64,000 nt of DNA, taken from NCBI RefSeq assembly GCF_910592395.1, contig NC_088321.1, positions 4,896,001 to 4,960,000 on the forward strand, written 5' to 3'. A model generated the notes under the pieces. That model was not told the DNA's origin. It saw only the letters and a list, made by a program, of their open reading frames with translations, and did not search any database. Below are positions 1 to 12,873 of this stretch, piece after piece; the stretch's first letter is position 1; the number at the start of each line of letters is the position of its first letter. Position numbers and translations under genes: made by a program. The DNA comes from Lineus longissimus. Lineage: Eukaryota; Nemertea; Pilidiophora; Heteronemertea; Lineidae.

Positions 1-3000
1 TTGTCGAGAAATAGCTTGACTCAGTATAAAATGTAAAACTCAGTTAGCTACGTCTACTAAATGTGCCAGCATTCAAATGGATTTTTTTAAACACACACAA
101 TTTTGTTACAATATGGTTACTGAGAAAAAATCATGTTCGGTTATAAAACGCAGACCTAGAAAAATCAAACTTGAAAGAAATCCTAAATTTAAGTCGTTCG
201 TGCTGAAGAACCCGAAGTGTTGATAACAAATCATCCTGGTATATTGAAACTTGCGCCTCCCTGCGAGATCTCGTGATTTTTGGATGTTAGATCACCCCAG
301 TTAACGTTGAAAACGTAGCTTCAATCCAACCATGCGTTATGAATTTGTGGATACGCACAATGACTTGAGACGAGGGTAATGTCACAATAATTACATCTTG
401 TTAAGACAGGAAGTGAAATAACCTGATGCATTGTGGAATAATCAACCGAGAATTAATTACGCCCAAATGCGACAGCCCACTGGACTTTAAATTAGCTAGC
501 TGTAACTTCACATACTTGGCGGTAGAGTACAATTCGTCCGACAACTCGGCCGCAAATATACGTATTCTTGTCGACCTACATGTTAACCCTATCGGTGTTT
601 TACCGGGCCCAGGTGAAGCTCCACATCCCCTATAGCTTTCAACGTTTACCTAGACATGGGATTTCATGCTGAAAACCGTATTCCATCCACGCGCGGGCAA
701 TACCAAGAAGTCAAAGTATGCATTTGTACTTGCAACGTACATTGTAGTATCAAATTCTGCGGTGTATTCATCCCCTTCGATCCCCATTCATGTTCTTACC
801 TTTCCGCAATCTCTCCCGTCTGATTCTTCCAGGGTCCAACTGAAAACAGACATTCGATATTTATATTAAACGATTCGACATGAGATTGTTGATTGAAATC
901 GAAGTTTGTGATGGTAGAAGCAACTATTCAGAATTAGGATGTAAATATGATTAAATATTTCATGTACGGTCCGATAACCCAGTATTAATTAATTTTCCTA
1001 TTTCAGCAACAGAAGTCATGCACATTTGATTACACAAATTACTTAAGATGACAATGTCAGCTCAAGATAGACTTATTTTATTTTTACCATTCTGAATTAA
1101 TGAATATTACGATTCTGATTGGATCAACGTGGTTTGCTATTCTTTGCTGGCATATCCAGTGTACGGCTTCAACGTTTCATCAGACGCGTTGGTGCACTAT
1201 AAACCGAACGAACATGTAGACTGTCTATGGCGTTATAACTATATCTTCATTATACCATTCAATTTAATTGTTTAGACGTCATCAGCAATCTGCAAAATTG
1301 CAGTGATATGAATATCAAGTGACTTCCATATCACCTTGGTTGTACCACCGCGATTCACTGACCGCCCATTCCTAACACGTTTTATTATCCTTAAATTAAT
1401 TCACTAAAAGTGTGGGTCACATCTGATCGATCGCATATCTTACTTCGCCAACTACAAGTCGTTATGGTCGTGGACTTCTGCTATTTCTGAAGATGATTTT
1501 CGAATCTTACAGTTATCCACTAATTTGAGAATGAACACCTGAAATTAGCGCAAACCAATGGAGGTCAATGACGACGCTGTAAACGAAAAATCCATTTCCT
1601 GATATTGCATGCGTGAATACTCCATTTAATTATTATATGGCTCATTTTCACCACATGCTGCACGAGAACTTGAAAACCCCTGATTAAATAAAAATTCTGG
1701 CAAATACAGATGGCTTTTCATTTCTGAGAGCTGAACCACGTCTTTGAAATTGACAGAACATTTTCTTCCAGGTCGACTTAAAAAAACTTGTTGCGATCCG
1801 ACAAAGACAGTTACAAGCTAACTAGTTTTCCATCATTAACAGCATTCACAAAAATCGGCTTTATTATTTTCCGACTCATTTTGCACATTTTATTTGAATA
1901 CTATGGTGATCCACAAAAAGGTGTGCAGTCGATTATAATTTGCCGTCACTTTTACAAATATATGGTATAATTCTGTTGAAAAAGCATTACAACCCTCTGA
2001 TATTTCTGGTCATGAATGGCCATGCACATAATCAGGCACGAACAAGAGACAAGACCACTAATGAATATTCATAGCCGGTTGGAGGGTCGAGGCCTATCAA
2101 TGAGACGAGTGCATGTTTTTAACTCTCAAGTACATATTTGGAGAGGTATTTAAAAAATATTTGTTGTGGCAAGTCTACAGATATAAAGAAATTATTTGAT
2201 GAAAAAATTAATTTCGAATGTTGCTAATTGGGTAATAGGGGGCGTGTTTTGAGTTTTTTCTGCCAGTTGGCTGAAAAGAGTGGAAATATCAAAGTCTGTC
2301 TAATTTGTCGATTATCAAAAAATTTCCGTGGTCAATCACCATTTTATTTTTCACCATTTACTTGCCCGACTGTCCGGAATAACATAATCTAAATTTCAGA
2401 TTCACAACACCACGCGTTCTTTGATGCGTCGCGGTCAAACATTGACAATTTAACTGCTAAAAGGCTTAAAAAATCAATTGTGGTCTTGTCTCACAACTTG
2501 GAGTCAAGAGTGGTTTGATCGAGTCTTTCAGAGGCGGGCTGGCCGGGGGGATTTGTGCTCCTACCATCTTATTCACTGTCTTATCGGTTGATCAATAATA
2601 CTTTCACTCTCCATTGATCGCGTCATAACAACGTCTATATGTACGGGTGTATGTGAGTTAAATAGCAGTACTTGAGAATGAAAATGTTCCCGACATCGTG
2701 AGTTTAAGCTGCAGTGCTAGAGATTGGAATCGTTCCGGAAAATGATGAGCAGGTGACTTCGGGAAAGTTGGCACAAACTGATTGTTCCATTTTTTTTATT
2801 AATCATGGAAAAAGGTGTTGCCAGCCGTACAGTGTAAAATATTACAATTTGCGTGCTCATCCGGTTGGTTCAAAATGGAAGCAGCAGCTCATCGTTTAGC
2901 TCAGCAATTGTACTACCAGAGTGGTGTTCTTTAATTAAAAGCAAGAAGCTCAGGGGAAATGCCTCAACATGTACATGTATGTTCGTCAATAAAGATCTAA

Positions 3001-3060
3001 CGATAAGGTGGTACAAAAAGCTCGTCCGACTTCTTATGTGTTAGAAAAAACCCGTTCGGT
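1..3060. other. Stretch without a recognisable gene
   Basis: AT-rich sequence with only short, low-quality open frames. I see no splice-supported exon, repeat family or RNA gene here. Confidence 0.5.
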
Positions 3061-3064
3061 CGCT

Positions 3065-3360
3065 TTTGGGGATTAAAGAGATCCAGTTGTGACAGAAGTC
3101 TTTATGAAGACTAGCTGAATGTGGTAAAAAATAACTAAATTGGTGATTACTTCTCATGCAGCTCATTGGCTACATAATCAACTGGTATACGGTAAAAAAA
3201 GCAACGGAAAAATGACAAGGAAAAAAAGCCCGTTGAAAAAGGCAACAAGTAATAAAGGCAACAGGCTTTTTTTCCATTGCTTTTTTACCTAGATTCTAAA
3301 CAACTGCCTGAGGGGAACTCAAAAGTGCTAAAAGTTATAATTGGAAGCTCATACCCGCCT
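3065..3360. repeat. Dispersed repeat with internal hairpin
   Basis: Starts with TTAAAGAGATCC and shares several blocks with 58676-59080, for example GTTAC/GATTACTTCT and GGGGAACTC. Positions 3189-3293 form an imperfect hairpin: GGTAAAAAAAGCAA on the left pairs with TTGCTTTTTTACC on the right. It is probably an old dispersed repeat carrying a small MITE-like fold-back. The family is not recognised. Confidence 0.4.
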
Positions 3361-3880
3361 TCGGCTTTAGGCAGCAAGAGTGACTAGTCGCTAAATGTCA
3401 ATTTTTTTACGAGATCCTTAAAGGAAACCTATATAGCCAAACACTTTAACAATCGGTATAAAGACCAAGCATGATATCGCACATTTCTTAATTCATAAAA
3501 AGCTGTACATTCGACTGAGTGTCGGATGCCGTGGCATCTCCATGACATAGTCGAATCGTTGAGTTCCGAGGGGGTTTTCGCCTGAATTGGCGACCACTCC
3601 CGATGCGAATTGGTGACAACTCGCAAAACGGGAACTTGATCACTGATTACCTGCTTGTATTGGCAACTTCCCGAGATCTCACTAAGCCCTCTGGAGGGTG
3701 GGAGTTGGTGTGTTTATTGTGGGTTTAAAATCTGTACACGTGGAGGTCCTTCAAAGGATCTATGTATACATTTTATAGTTTGCTGTTACTGATCCCGAGA
3801 GATTCATCTTTTTACGACTTTGCTACTCTATCGATCTTTTATGTTTTATGAAATAAGACTTGGTTTGGCACTTGTTGGTA

Positions 3881-4106
3881 TTTGTGACCCGCTCTACCAA
3901 AACTAGGCGCTTGTCGCATCTGAACTTGACAGGTTGATACAGACTTGTTGTTCATTTCCCTATTGTAGACCTTTTGTGAAATCTATTACAAACTGATTTG
4001 GTCACATTTCACAAAAGGTCTGCAATAGGGAAATGAACAACAAGTCCGTATCAACCTGTCAAGTTCAGATGCGACAAGCGCCTAGTTTTGGTAGAGCGAG
4101 TCACAT
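3881..4106. repeat. Long near-perfect palindrome (fold-back element)
   Basis: Two arms of about 100 bp (about 3881-3983 and 4007-4106) are reverse complements with only scattered mismatches, around a loop of roughly 23 bp. The arm tip reads ATTTCACAAAAGGTCT. No coding content. A fold-back MITE, or a recent inverted duplication, fits. No convincing target-site duplication was seen. Confidence 0.8.
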
Positions 4107-4206
4107 TTGTTTATCAATCTCAACTGAACTGGTGTTACTGATTGCACCAATTTATATATCGGACGATATATTTATTGCGACTCAATGTACTGGGGTTGCG
4201 TTTAGA

Positions 4207-4708
4207 TGAAATGACCAAGGCCATTGTGCTCACCTCCCTCACAGGCGATTTATCAGATATGATAGAAAATACCGATTATACAATTTTAGCTACCTGGCAA
4301 CCAGACCGAAATTCAGCCTGCGAGGTTTGATAATAGCTAGGGCTACATATATATATATGTATAATATATAACCAACTTCCATGTCAATAGCTCCAGTAGT
4401 TACGGAACGTGCCACCATCGGCCAATGAACGCTAGTCAACCCCTGTGAATTTGAAAAGTGAACATGTGTAATAAAATGTCATGTACCGTCATTATATGAA
4501 CCTATGATAATAATTTAGAGATGATCTGGCCCTTAGGGAGATAGCAATTTTTGTGTTTTCGGGCATCGAATCGGACCGAAATTTAGTCTGCAAGGTGTCA
4601 TTTTATAGTGGAACATATGCACGAAGTTTCAAGTTGAACAACCCAGTAGCTACAACGCGTGCCTTGCTAACGGACGACGACGATGACGACAAGCTCACAA
4701 CCTCTCTT
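4207..4708 (-). mobile_element. Decayed pearl-like repeat copy
   Basis: Begins with the reverse complement of the family's 3' end (GAAATGACCAAGGCCATTG, then GCTCACCTC). It ends near GACGACGATGACGACAAGCTCAC, which matches the family's 5' microsatellite and terminus in reverse. The core is much shortened and diverged compared with the copies at 8291 and 12751. Confidence 0.65.
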
Positions 4709-7050
4709 GATGACGGGTAATGTTCATATCAAATGCATTACTGAGACTTGTTGTGATCATTTAAAAAATGTTTGTATCAATTTAGTGGATAACATAACAT
4801 TTGTCCGACCAAGGCAAGTAATCCTGGTTTTGATAGTTTAAGTTTAGTCTATACTCGATTTGATAAAGAGGTACAGGAAGGTTTCATGTGGTTGATTGGA
4901 TGCTGACTCTTGCCTGACGCAGGATACTTTCACTGTTCTTCTTATGATTGACGCTTAGGCCTGGCTAACTCATGCTGGTCTTCATTCGATCAACGATTAC
5001 CGACATTCGCAAGCGTTTCCGGATACCAAAACTTTGCCAAACTGGCAAGTCTAATTTACATAAATGCGTCAAAAGCAAGAGGGTTAGTCAGTGGTAAACT
5101 GTTTGACGTTGCGACCCCAGTGCCACTTCAAGCCAACAAGTTACTAAAAGCGCTTCCATTCATAACCACCGGAGTGGATTTTACCGGAGCCGTGTATGAT
5201 CTGAAGGAAAATTCGGACGCCGAAAATAAAGCTTACACATGTATGTCTCTTAACCTCTGCGGTGACACGCGCCGCACTTATAACTTGTAAAAAAACATTT
5301 TATAAGCATTTGGCAAGTTTGCCGACAGGCGCTCCTTGTCGGAACGCAAAATTTCAGGCAATGCATCGACATATCTAGCCAAAGCGGACTAACTGCAGAA
5401 ACTGTGTGAGTCTGAGGACATTATTCATATCTCACAAAACATCGCATGACCCTGCAAATGGTTATACGATGTGTATATACGTCATATGGGCTGCAAAATA
5501 TTCCTACGGAAGAAGAGACGATAGTCGACGAACGCCCTTTTATCTACGCATTTATTGATTAAGAGACACAACCACAGTCTGACGCCGTCGCATCTATCAT
5601 AAAAGGGAGGTCACTTATCTCCCTACATCACCGTACATAGATGACGATGAACAATTGGATCTTGCCTACGAGATCAAGTGGATGGATTAACAAAATCGTG
5701 CAGATATAACACCAAGTGTTGTGCCTCAAGGTCAAGGTTGTCTCTTCATTTATTTGATACATGACTCGAGATCTCGATGATTGGTAAAATGCAACGAAAC
5801 ACAGTGGAATTGAAACAATAAAGTTCCTCGACATTACCCGGATCATAGGAGCAAAAAGAAGCCATGCAGTGAATCAACCTCTGAAGTTTAGGTAGAATTT
5901 TAGAAATAACATCCTCTGTGGATGCTAAAGTTTCTAAAGTTTTCATTCTCACTATTTTATTCTTCCGAAGATCGGGCAGTCCAGTGAATCGGACACTTCC
6001 GCTCTCATTGGTTTTCATGTACGGCATGTTTTTCTTGGATACGAAAACTCAAAAACTGCATCGACAAAAATATTTATAATACTATTACTGAATATCGTCC
6101 AGACACCAAGCTTGTAAATATGGTTACATCTAATAAATGAATGCAGCCCAGGATGACTTCTTAAGTTGCGCTTTACAATATAATTTGGCTAATTGTTTCT
6201 TATCGCACTTGACAAATCATTCAGTGCCATATTGTGGCGGCCGTAGTTACACCGGTATTTTCGGAAATCTATTCCCCAACTAGTCAAAATTGCGCCGCTT
6301 TGTTCATATATTTAGTGTGTTAATTGGCTGGGTTATGCCACTTGCGTGCGCTTTTAAAATATCGCTTGTATTGGTAGTTTATCCGCTGTACATGCTAGGT
6401 AATATCGGTGTTTATTTTTTCATAGACCTCCGTCGGATGCACTGATCTTTATTTGTTCATCCTCAAATTTGAAAATCACCTTCACATCAGAAATAGCGGC
6501 CGACGTCACGGCCAAGTTCGGCGCATAGCTTCATGAAAAAAAACCCTGCCCAGTTTGGCAATTTGACACCTGAGGACGAGTAATAATTGCTTTCAGTCAG
6601 GTGAGATCGCCAGCAATCTCCAATATTTCCATAACCTGAACTATGCTTTGAAGAGCGTCTTGAGAGTGGCACTTCCACTACCAACTTTCTGAGTTGGCGT
6701 GTTTGTGTCAGACCGGGTTTGACTTCACACCGGTTTTAGAGACCTCGCGCCATTCACTAGTTGCTACCGCGTCGTCTAAGATAAACATTGTCATCAACAG
6801 AATGACATGGTAATGACATGAAGTCGGCCAGTACCAGTTTCGCATACGAGATTTTAGTAAATCCATACCTGTCACTGCGTATCGTGAATTATAATAACAC
6901 CTTGAACATAATGTAAAACGGCCGTTCACTAACACGACTATCGACCAAATGGAATATTGAAAGACTTAGGCCCCCAATAAGCGGAACCACGTCATTTAAA
7001 CTCACCTGCACACTCGTGAACTGACGTCGGTTTCGTTAAAAGAGATTTCA
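4709..7050. other. Stretch without a confident gene
   Basis: Contains a 93-codon minus-strand frame at 5746-6027 and scattered shorter frames. None matches a family I recognise or has paired splice sites. I see no repeat structure that I can name. Confidence 0.4.
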
Positions 7051-7057
7051 AGTGAAG

Positions 7058-7240
7058 TTCACATTGCAATCTCAGAACGGTTTGAGTCAAAGCGGTTCAC
7101 GAGAAACACGTTACGAAGCGGTTTGCGTAGACTAGTTGGAAATGGGTTCGAAAATTTTACAGTGGGAGCACGTCAGACCGTTTCGATGTCTTAAATTGGT
7201 GTACAATGCACTTTAAACCGGTTTGAGATTGCAGCGTGAA
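7058..7240. mobile_element. Small MITE with inverted termini
   Basis: The left end, GTTCACATTGCAATCTCA, is matched in reverse by TGAGATTGCAGCGTGAAC at 7226-7240. Copies of a CGGTTT/AAACCG motif follow both ends. At under 200 bp with no open frame, it looks like a non-autonomous DNA transposon. The superfamily cannot be assigned. Confidence 0.5.
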
Positions 7241-8290
7241 CACGTCATATATGGCTCAGTCAAGTGGCAAACAATTCTACAATGATGTCAAGCTACCATC
7301 ACCAAGTCAGTGCTGTCAGCTTCATATCAGATAATTGTTCCTATGAGAATATATCGTTGACAACAGCCAGCACTTGGGATCTGCAATACTTGGTTAGTAT
7401 TATTTGAGCAGGCTCTGTCCATCACTCTCATACATAGTGCTCCGCCACCTGCCTTCGAACATGACAAAGACAATCGACTGGCTGATAGTTTTGATGACGC
7501 CTTTACTTACATCGAACTGAAAGAAAGAATACAGATGTTGTATAATGTGTACATTTGTTTGTAACGTTAGCTTTTTGGCCACAAATACGAGACTAGTTAA
7601 TGCATAATGAAATCTCTGTTTCAGCGATATTGATGTGTTTGGTCAGAATGCCTAATCCATATTATGTAATGCTACATTCTTCTTATTGGGTCCCAAAATT
7701 GTTTCTTTCCGACATTCAGTAGATGCACTGGGCTATATTATGTTTACCAATGATAAATCCTATAGTTACTTTCAATGATATTTTAAGTGAATAACACCTT
7801 CATTCAGTCAGTTGTTCTTATCACCTTGAACAGATGTTATTGTAAAACGGCCGTTCACTTTTTCTGTACAAAACTGTAATACTTATATCTTTCTAATGAT
7901 CGATATTTCCCCATCACTCTTATAATGTCATCTGTGAATTCAAAGACGGCAATGCTGACCGACTGAATGAGAGTGAACAACATTCTTTGCGGCTCTGATC
8001 TGCTTACTTTTACAACCTGAAAGTGAGAATAAAGAATTGTAACATTAACTGGTTGGTCACAAATATGAAGCAAGTCAATGCATTGATGGTTTTAACAGTT
8101 TTAAGTTGCTTTACAGTTGTTTCGAAAAACCTCGTCCTAATCATGTCAGATACTCCTCATATCGGGAGGCCATGACAATGTCATTAACTTAAATAGAGTG
8201 GGCGGCTTTTTACCTCAATATGTTTGTACTTCCCTTGTTTCATTATTAGCAAACCACACTTCTGAACATTTTTGTCTTCTTAAAATTTGG
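7241..8290. other. Stretch without a confident gene
   Basis: Two short minus-strand frames (ending about 7400 and 7855) each follow a pyrimidine-rich CAG and look like a duplicated pair. They are too short and unplaced to call as exons. Confidence 0.35.
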
Positions 8291-8346
8291 TTTTTAGCTC
8301 ACCTCTTAGCAGAGGTGAGCTTATCCCATACCGTGGCGTCCGTCGT

Positions 8347-8381
<35 letters not shown>

Positions 8382-9431
8382 CGTCGTCGTCCGTCGTCCG
8401 TTAGCAGGGCACGTTTCGTAACTGTTAGAGCTATTGAGTTGAAACTTGGGACACATGTACCCTTATGTAATGACACCTTGGAGACCATGTTTCGGTCCGA
8501 TTCGTTTCATGGTTTGGCCACCAGGGGGCCAAACGTTAAAAGTGAAAATATGCAATATCTCCCTTAATAGTAGTCGGGAAATTTTGAAAAAAATATGGTA
8601 GGTACTTCTAGCAAAGGTGCATCATATATCCTCCGGGTTTTTGATTTGACCTCCTTTTCAAGGTCACAGAGGTCAAATGGTGTAAATTGGCCGTTGGGAT
8701 GTAACGATGGCACGTTTCTAAACTGCAATGACTATTGATACCAAATTTGGTACACATTTACCCCTTAGTCAGGTGATCTCAGGGACCAAAGTTTGGTCCA
8801 ATATGATTCACCACTTGACCACCAGGGGGCAAAATCCAAAAACCTTAAAAATGTGATTATTCCTTAACCTCTTGCCCGATCGCCACCAATTTGATAACAT
8901 GGGTACATCTAACCACCATACAGTATATGTCACACAGGTTTTTAATTTGACCTTCTTGTCAAGGTCACAGAGGTCAAATGGCGTAAATTCGCCGTCAGGC
9001 CGTAACTATGGCACGTTTCTTAACTGCAATGACTATTGATCACAAATTAAGTACACATGTACCCCTAAGTCAGATGATCTCAGGTACCGAAGTTTTGTGC
9101 AATCTGATTTGCCGTTTGGCCTCCAGGGAGGGGGCCAAATCCTAAATTCTTGAAAATGCCATTATTCCTAGTAATGACTTGCCCGATTGGCACCAATTTT
9201 ATATCATAGGTACATCTAATTCTAACAACCATTCAATGTGTCACCCGGGTCTTCTTTGATTTGACCTACTTTTCAAGGTCACAGAGGTCGAATGTACTGT
9301 AAATTGGCCATTTTGGGGAAATTGTAATTGCTTGGACCTACATCAAACCTAACACTACATGACACAATACCATGCTCTTTATCCATCTTTCCTCCACATG
9401 AGGTGAGCACAATGGCCCTGGCCATTTCATT
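8291..9431 (+). mobile_element. Pearl-like / Helentron-associated repeat, copy 1
   Basis: Non-autonomous element. The 5' end is TTTTTAGCTCACCTC followed by its own inverse, giving a 10-bp perfect hairpin with loop TTAGCA. A (GTC)n microsatellite comes next, then three diverged tandem core units of about 300 bp. The 3' end carries GAGGTGAGC and the hairpin AATGGCCCTGGCCATT. Each core unit has a CCACCAGGGGGC-like block and an AGGTCACAGAGGTCA-like block. No open frame and no target-site duplication. The layout matches the pearl/HINE type known from marine invertebrates. Confidence 0.8.
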
Positions 9432-10596
9432 AGTATTAGAAGTAAGAAAATAATGATTTTTGTTACTCTCTGCCCTCAAAGGGTCAATGAATTCCTCGTG
9501 CGGGAAATTGCTTTCCCGCTCCCCGAAATGCAGTGTTGTTTTGCCGAGAAATGGGAGTCCGAAGCCTTACAAATGACGCAGTTTCTCTCCCGATGTTCTA
9601 ATTTTTCGAAGCGATGTTAAGAAAAGACCTTGAATGTACCCTTTGTATTATTAAAGTCGTCCACAATCGTGGCTGATTTGGACTATATTCCTGGACTGTT
9701 TAATAGCGACAAGGAAAAAATATCCAGCGTGCCGTCAATGTGTTGATGCATGGCTCAAGGCAGTGCATATATTCATGCATTTCTCCACATGTGGAGGATC
9801 TCTGGGCTCTCGCGTCCAGTTAAAAAGTTTGGAATAGCGTTAACATTCAGTCAGCTTTTAAATCATAAATTTTATGTGCAGTTGGTTTGATGGAAACTAC
9901 TACAAACTGCAATAATTAAAGGTGACTGGAAGTAAAAGAATTGGTAAAATTACCTTAACAATACCATTGGTAATTTAAGAGTCAAAAACGCAATTCTTAA
10001 TTTACCATAGAAATGATTCAACACACAAAATATGCAATATCGATAAGGTAAGTTTTTGCTTAAAATTCCGTGCATCTTGCATTAAGACTGTTTGTTCGAT
10101 AAACCAAAAATTCAAATGCAAATACACAATAACACATTGGTCAATGAAAGCTCTGACATGTCGGAGGTTTTGATTTGTTATTTCATCTTAGACCTGAAGC
10201 CGAAAACAGTTACATTTGACACCAAAAAGTTGAAATACCAATATTGGAACTTGACAAAAAGTGAGCAATTCGTGACGATTGGTTACAAGAATACTTTGGA
10301 TTTTTGATTAAGATGAAACGAAACGCACGCCAAAAATAAATCTAACTTACGGTAACTTCATGTTAATGTAAACCAGCAATTTTAACTCCGGAAAAGAATG
10401 ACGGCACCCTGCCCTAAAGCTCCTCATGATTGTTCCAAGTCGGTCTTGATATCTGTAGACTTGCCACACCGAATATATTTTCAATACCTTTCCTGATATG
10501 CACTTGACAGTTAAAAACATACTCGCGTCTAATTGATAGGTCTGGATCCTCCAACCTATATGAATATTTAATGGTGGTCTTGTCTCAGCGCTCCAT
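9432..10596. other. Spacer between repeats
   Basis: AT-rich, with no recognisable gene, repeat or RNA. Confidence 0.4.
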
Positions 10597-10644
10597 TTTT
10601 GGCTCACCGTAGGGGAGTCTATACAACACCGCAGTGTCCGTCGT

Positions 10645-10686
<42 letters not shown>

Positions 10687-11620
10687 TCGTCGTCGTCGTC
10701 CGTCGTATCCTAGTTCAAAAACAGTGGCACGTTTTTTAACCGCTAGGCCTATGTACTTAAAACTTTGTACACATGACCCCCTAGGTCAGATGACCCGTGA
10801 CACTAAATTTCTGTCCGATCTGATTCTCTACTTGGCCACCAGGGGGCCAAATGTGGATATCTAAAAAGTGTGATATCTCGCTTATTAGTGACTTGTTTTT
10901 GATAAAACTTTTGTGGTAGGTTCTCATAGCAAGGATACATCATATATCTTACGGGTTTTTAATTTGATCTACTTTTCAAGGTCGCAGAGGTCAAATGGCG
11001 TGAATTGGCCGTTCGAGTGTAACTATGGCACGTTTCTCAACCACCAAAGCTATGAGCTTGAAACTTGGTACATATAACCCCCTATATCAGATAACCTCTG
11101 GTGCTGAATTTCAGCCTGATCTGATTCTTGACTTTGCCACCAGGGGGCCAAAACAGAAAAAGTAAGAAGTGCAAAAGCCTGTTTATTAGCAAATTGTTTT
11201 TGATGAAATTTTTATGGGAGGGACCCCTAGCAAGGTTACCTCAGATGTTGCACGATTTTTCGGATTTGACCTACTTTTTAAGGTCGTAGAGGTCAAATGG
11301 CGTAAATTTGCCGTTTGAGTGTAACTATGGCACGTTTCTCAACCGCAACAGTAATGAACTTGAAACTTTGAACAAATGACCCCCTAGGTCAGTTGACCTT
11401 TTACACTGAATTTTGGTTCGGTCTGATTATTGACTTGGCCACCAGGGGGCCCAAACTCAAAACTCAAAAAGTGTGATTTCTCGCTTATTACTGATTTGTT
11501 TTTGATAAAAGTTTCATGGTAGGTACTCCTAGCAAGGATACATCACATATCTTACGGGTTTTTGATTTGACCCACCTTTCAAGTTCACAGAGGTCAAAGT
11601 TGAAAACTTTACCGTTCTTG
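10597..11620 (+). mobile_element. Pearl-like repeat, divergent subfamily
   Basis: Starts TTTTTGGCTCACCG and then a long (GTC)n run. Three core units of about 300 bp follow, each with a CCACCAGGGGGC block (exact at 10835, 11139 and 11438) and an AGGTC..AGAGGTCA block. The hairpin start is reduced relative to the main subfamily. The 3' boundary is unclear and may be cut by the inverted-repeat element that begins at 11683. Confidence 0.7.
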
Positions 11621-11682
11621 GTACGTTTTGTCGTTGTTCAATGTAAAGAGTTTTAATTTTGTGTAATGATGCATCTAATGCC

Positions 11683-12545
11683 GTGGTCACACTGGGGTTT
11701 TAACACGAATTGAATTCGAATTAAAACGTTGATACGTATTGGGGCGTCACACTCAATTCGGTTCATACCGATCTCAATCCGCTTTAACCAACACGGTTCT
11801 TAAACCGAATTGAATGCGAATCAGCTAATCCGAATCAACGAAACCGTATTGAGATTTCAAGTGTGACGTGCTTGATACGAATTAAGGTTTTCGATCGCAC
11901 TGCGCATGCGCCCGGCGCATGGAAAGTGACCTTTGACCGCGGGAACTAGTGCTCCGAACTAGTTAACTGATGTATTTAAATGATCTCATTAACTCAAATC
12001 ATTTTTCGTTATGCCATAGAATAGGGAAAAATCAACTCCCTTGCACGTGACTTGCATTTCCATTTCCTGGCAAGGTATGTTGCCGCCGGTTCATTGGTCA
12101 AAGGTACGCTGATCAGCAACATCGTCGCGGCGGGGTTTTCCCCGGTTTTGGCCTCGTTTTTCGAGGGCGAGGCCGGGATTCTCCGCATTTAGCGACGGTG
12201 GTGTTGACTCGCTGAGGACACTCCTCTTTGACCCGAACTTTGGCAATAGGCATGGCCTGGAGATGGAAATGGTCAAGCACCTTACGCGATTTTAACTTGT
12301 TAATAATGACTGTGTGATACCGTGATATTATATACTTATATGTTTTGTACTTGTAAATTTTATTCTCCCATATGGGAGGTTAATAAATAATAATAATAAT
12401 AATAATAGATGGCGCGTTTTAAACCGATTTGAATGCGTATTCGGGCCAGTGTGACGCGACCGTTCTGAAACTGGATTAACCAATTCGTATTCCGGAGAGC
12501 GCTCTACGGAGTTCGGTTTCAATTCGCATCCAGTGTGAACACACC
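11683..12545. mobile_element. DNA transposon with inverted ends and subterminal motif arrays
   Basis: The outer ends are GTGGTCACACTGG and, in reverse, GTGTTCACACTGG. Both subterminal zones (11700-11890 and 12410-12530) carry many copies, in both orientations, of an AATTCGGTTT / AAACCGAATTG motif. The middle is GC-rich with no transposase frame. A TAA microsatellite lies at 12382-12407. It is probably a non-autonomous cut-and-paste element; the superfamily is not assigned. Confidence 0.6.
12382..12407. repeat. (TAA)n microsatellite
   Basis: Eight or so consecutive AAT/TAA units inside the inverted-repeat element. Confidence 0.9.
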
Positions 12546-12639
12546 AATAAGAAGCCACTATTTGTATGCCAAGTTTCAGCCAGATCGGAATTCAAATATG
12601 GCCGAAATTGCATGTTTTGTGGGTTTTTCCTCGTATTGC

Positions 12640-12685
12640 GGCAATCCAAAGGTCGTGAGTTCAAACCCCGGTCAAGGACAGCCAA
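12640..12685 (+). repeat. tRNA-like B-box fragment
   Basis: Contains GAGTTCAAACCCCGG, a good Pol III B-box and T-arm, but no matching acceptor stem or complete cloverleaf. It is best read as a SINE remnant. Confidence 0.3.
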
Positions 12686-12750
12686 AAATATTTTTATTTT
12701 TCATCTTTTCCTTTTTTCTTTTCTGAGTTCTATCTTACATTTTCTTCATT

Positions 12751-12805
12751 TTTTAGCTCACCTCTTAGCAGAGGTGAGCTTATCCCATACCGTGGCGTCC
12801 GTCGT

Positions 12806-12873
<68 letters not shown>

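Noticed and set aside
5746-6027. 93-codon minus-strand ATG frame as a gene
   Set aside because: Clean but short, no recognisable domain, no splice partners; within chance for AT-moderate DNA of this length.
7400-8073. Two similar short minus-strand frames after pyrimidine-CAG sites, as a duplicated last exon
   Set aside because: One contains a strong donor immediately after the acceptor, there is no upstream exon, and no protein family is recognisable.
8348-8390. Arg-rich or Asp-rich proteins from the (GTC)n tracts (also at 10634, 12780, 14064, 39940)
   Set aside because: These are translations of the trinucleotide microsatellite in the repeats, not genes.
9279-9479. Conserved 60-70-residue minus-strand frames at the 3' ends of the pearl-like repeats
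   Set aside because: They recur only because the repeat recurs; the frame is not kept in diverged copies and has no start context.
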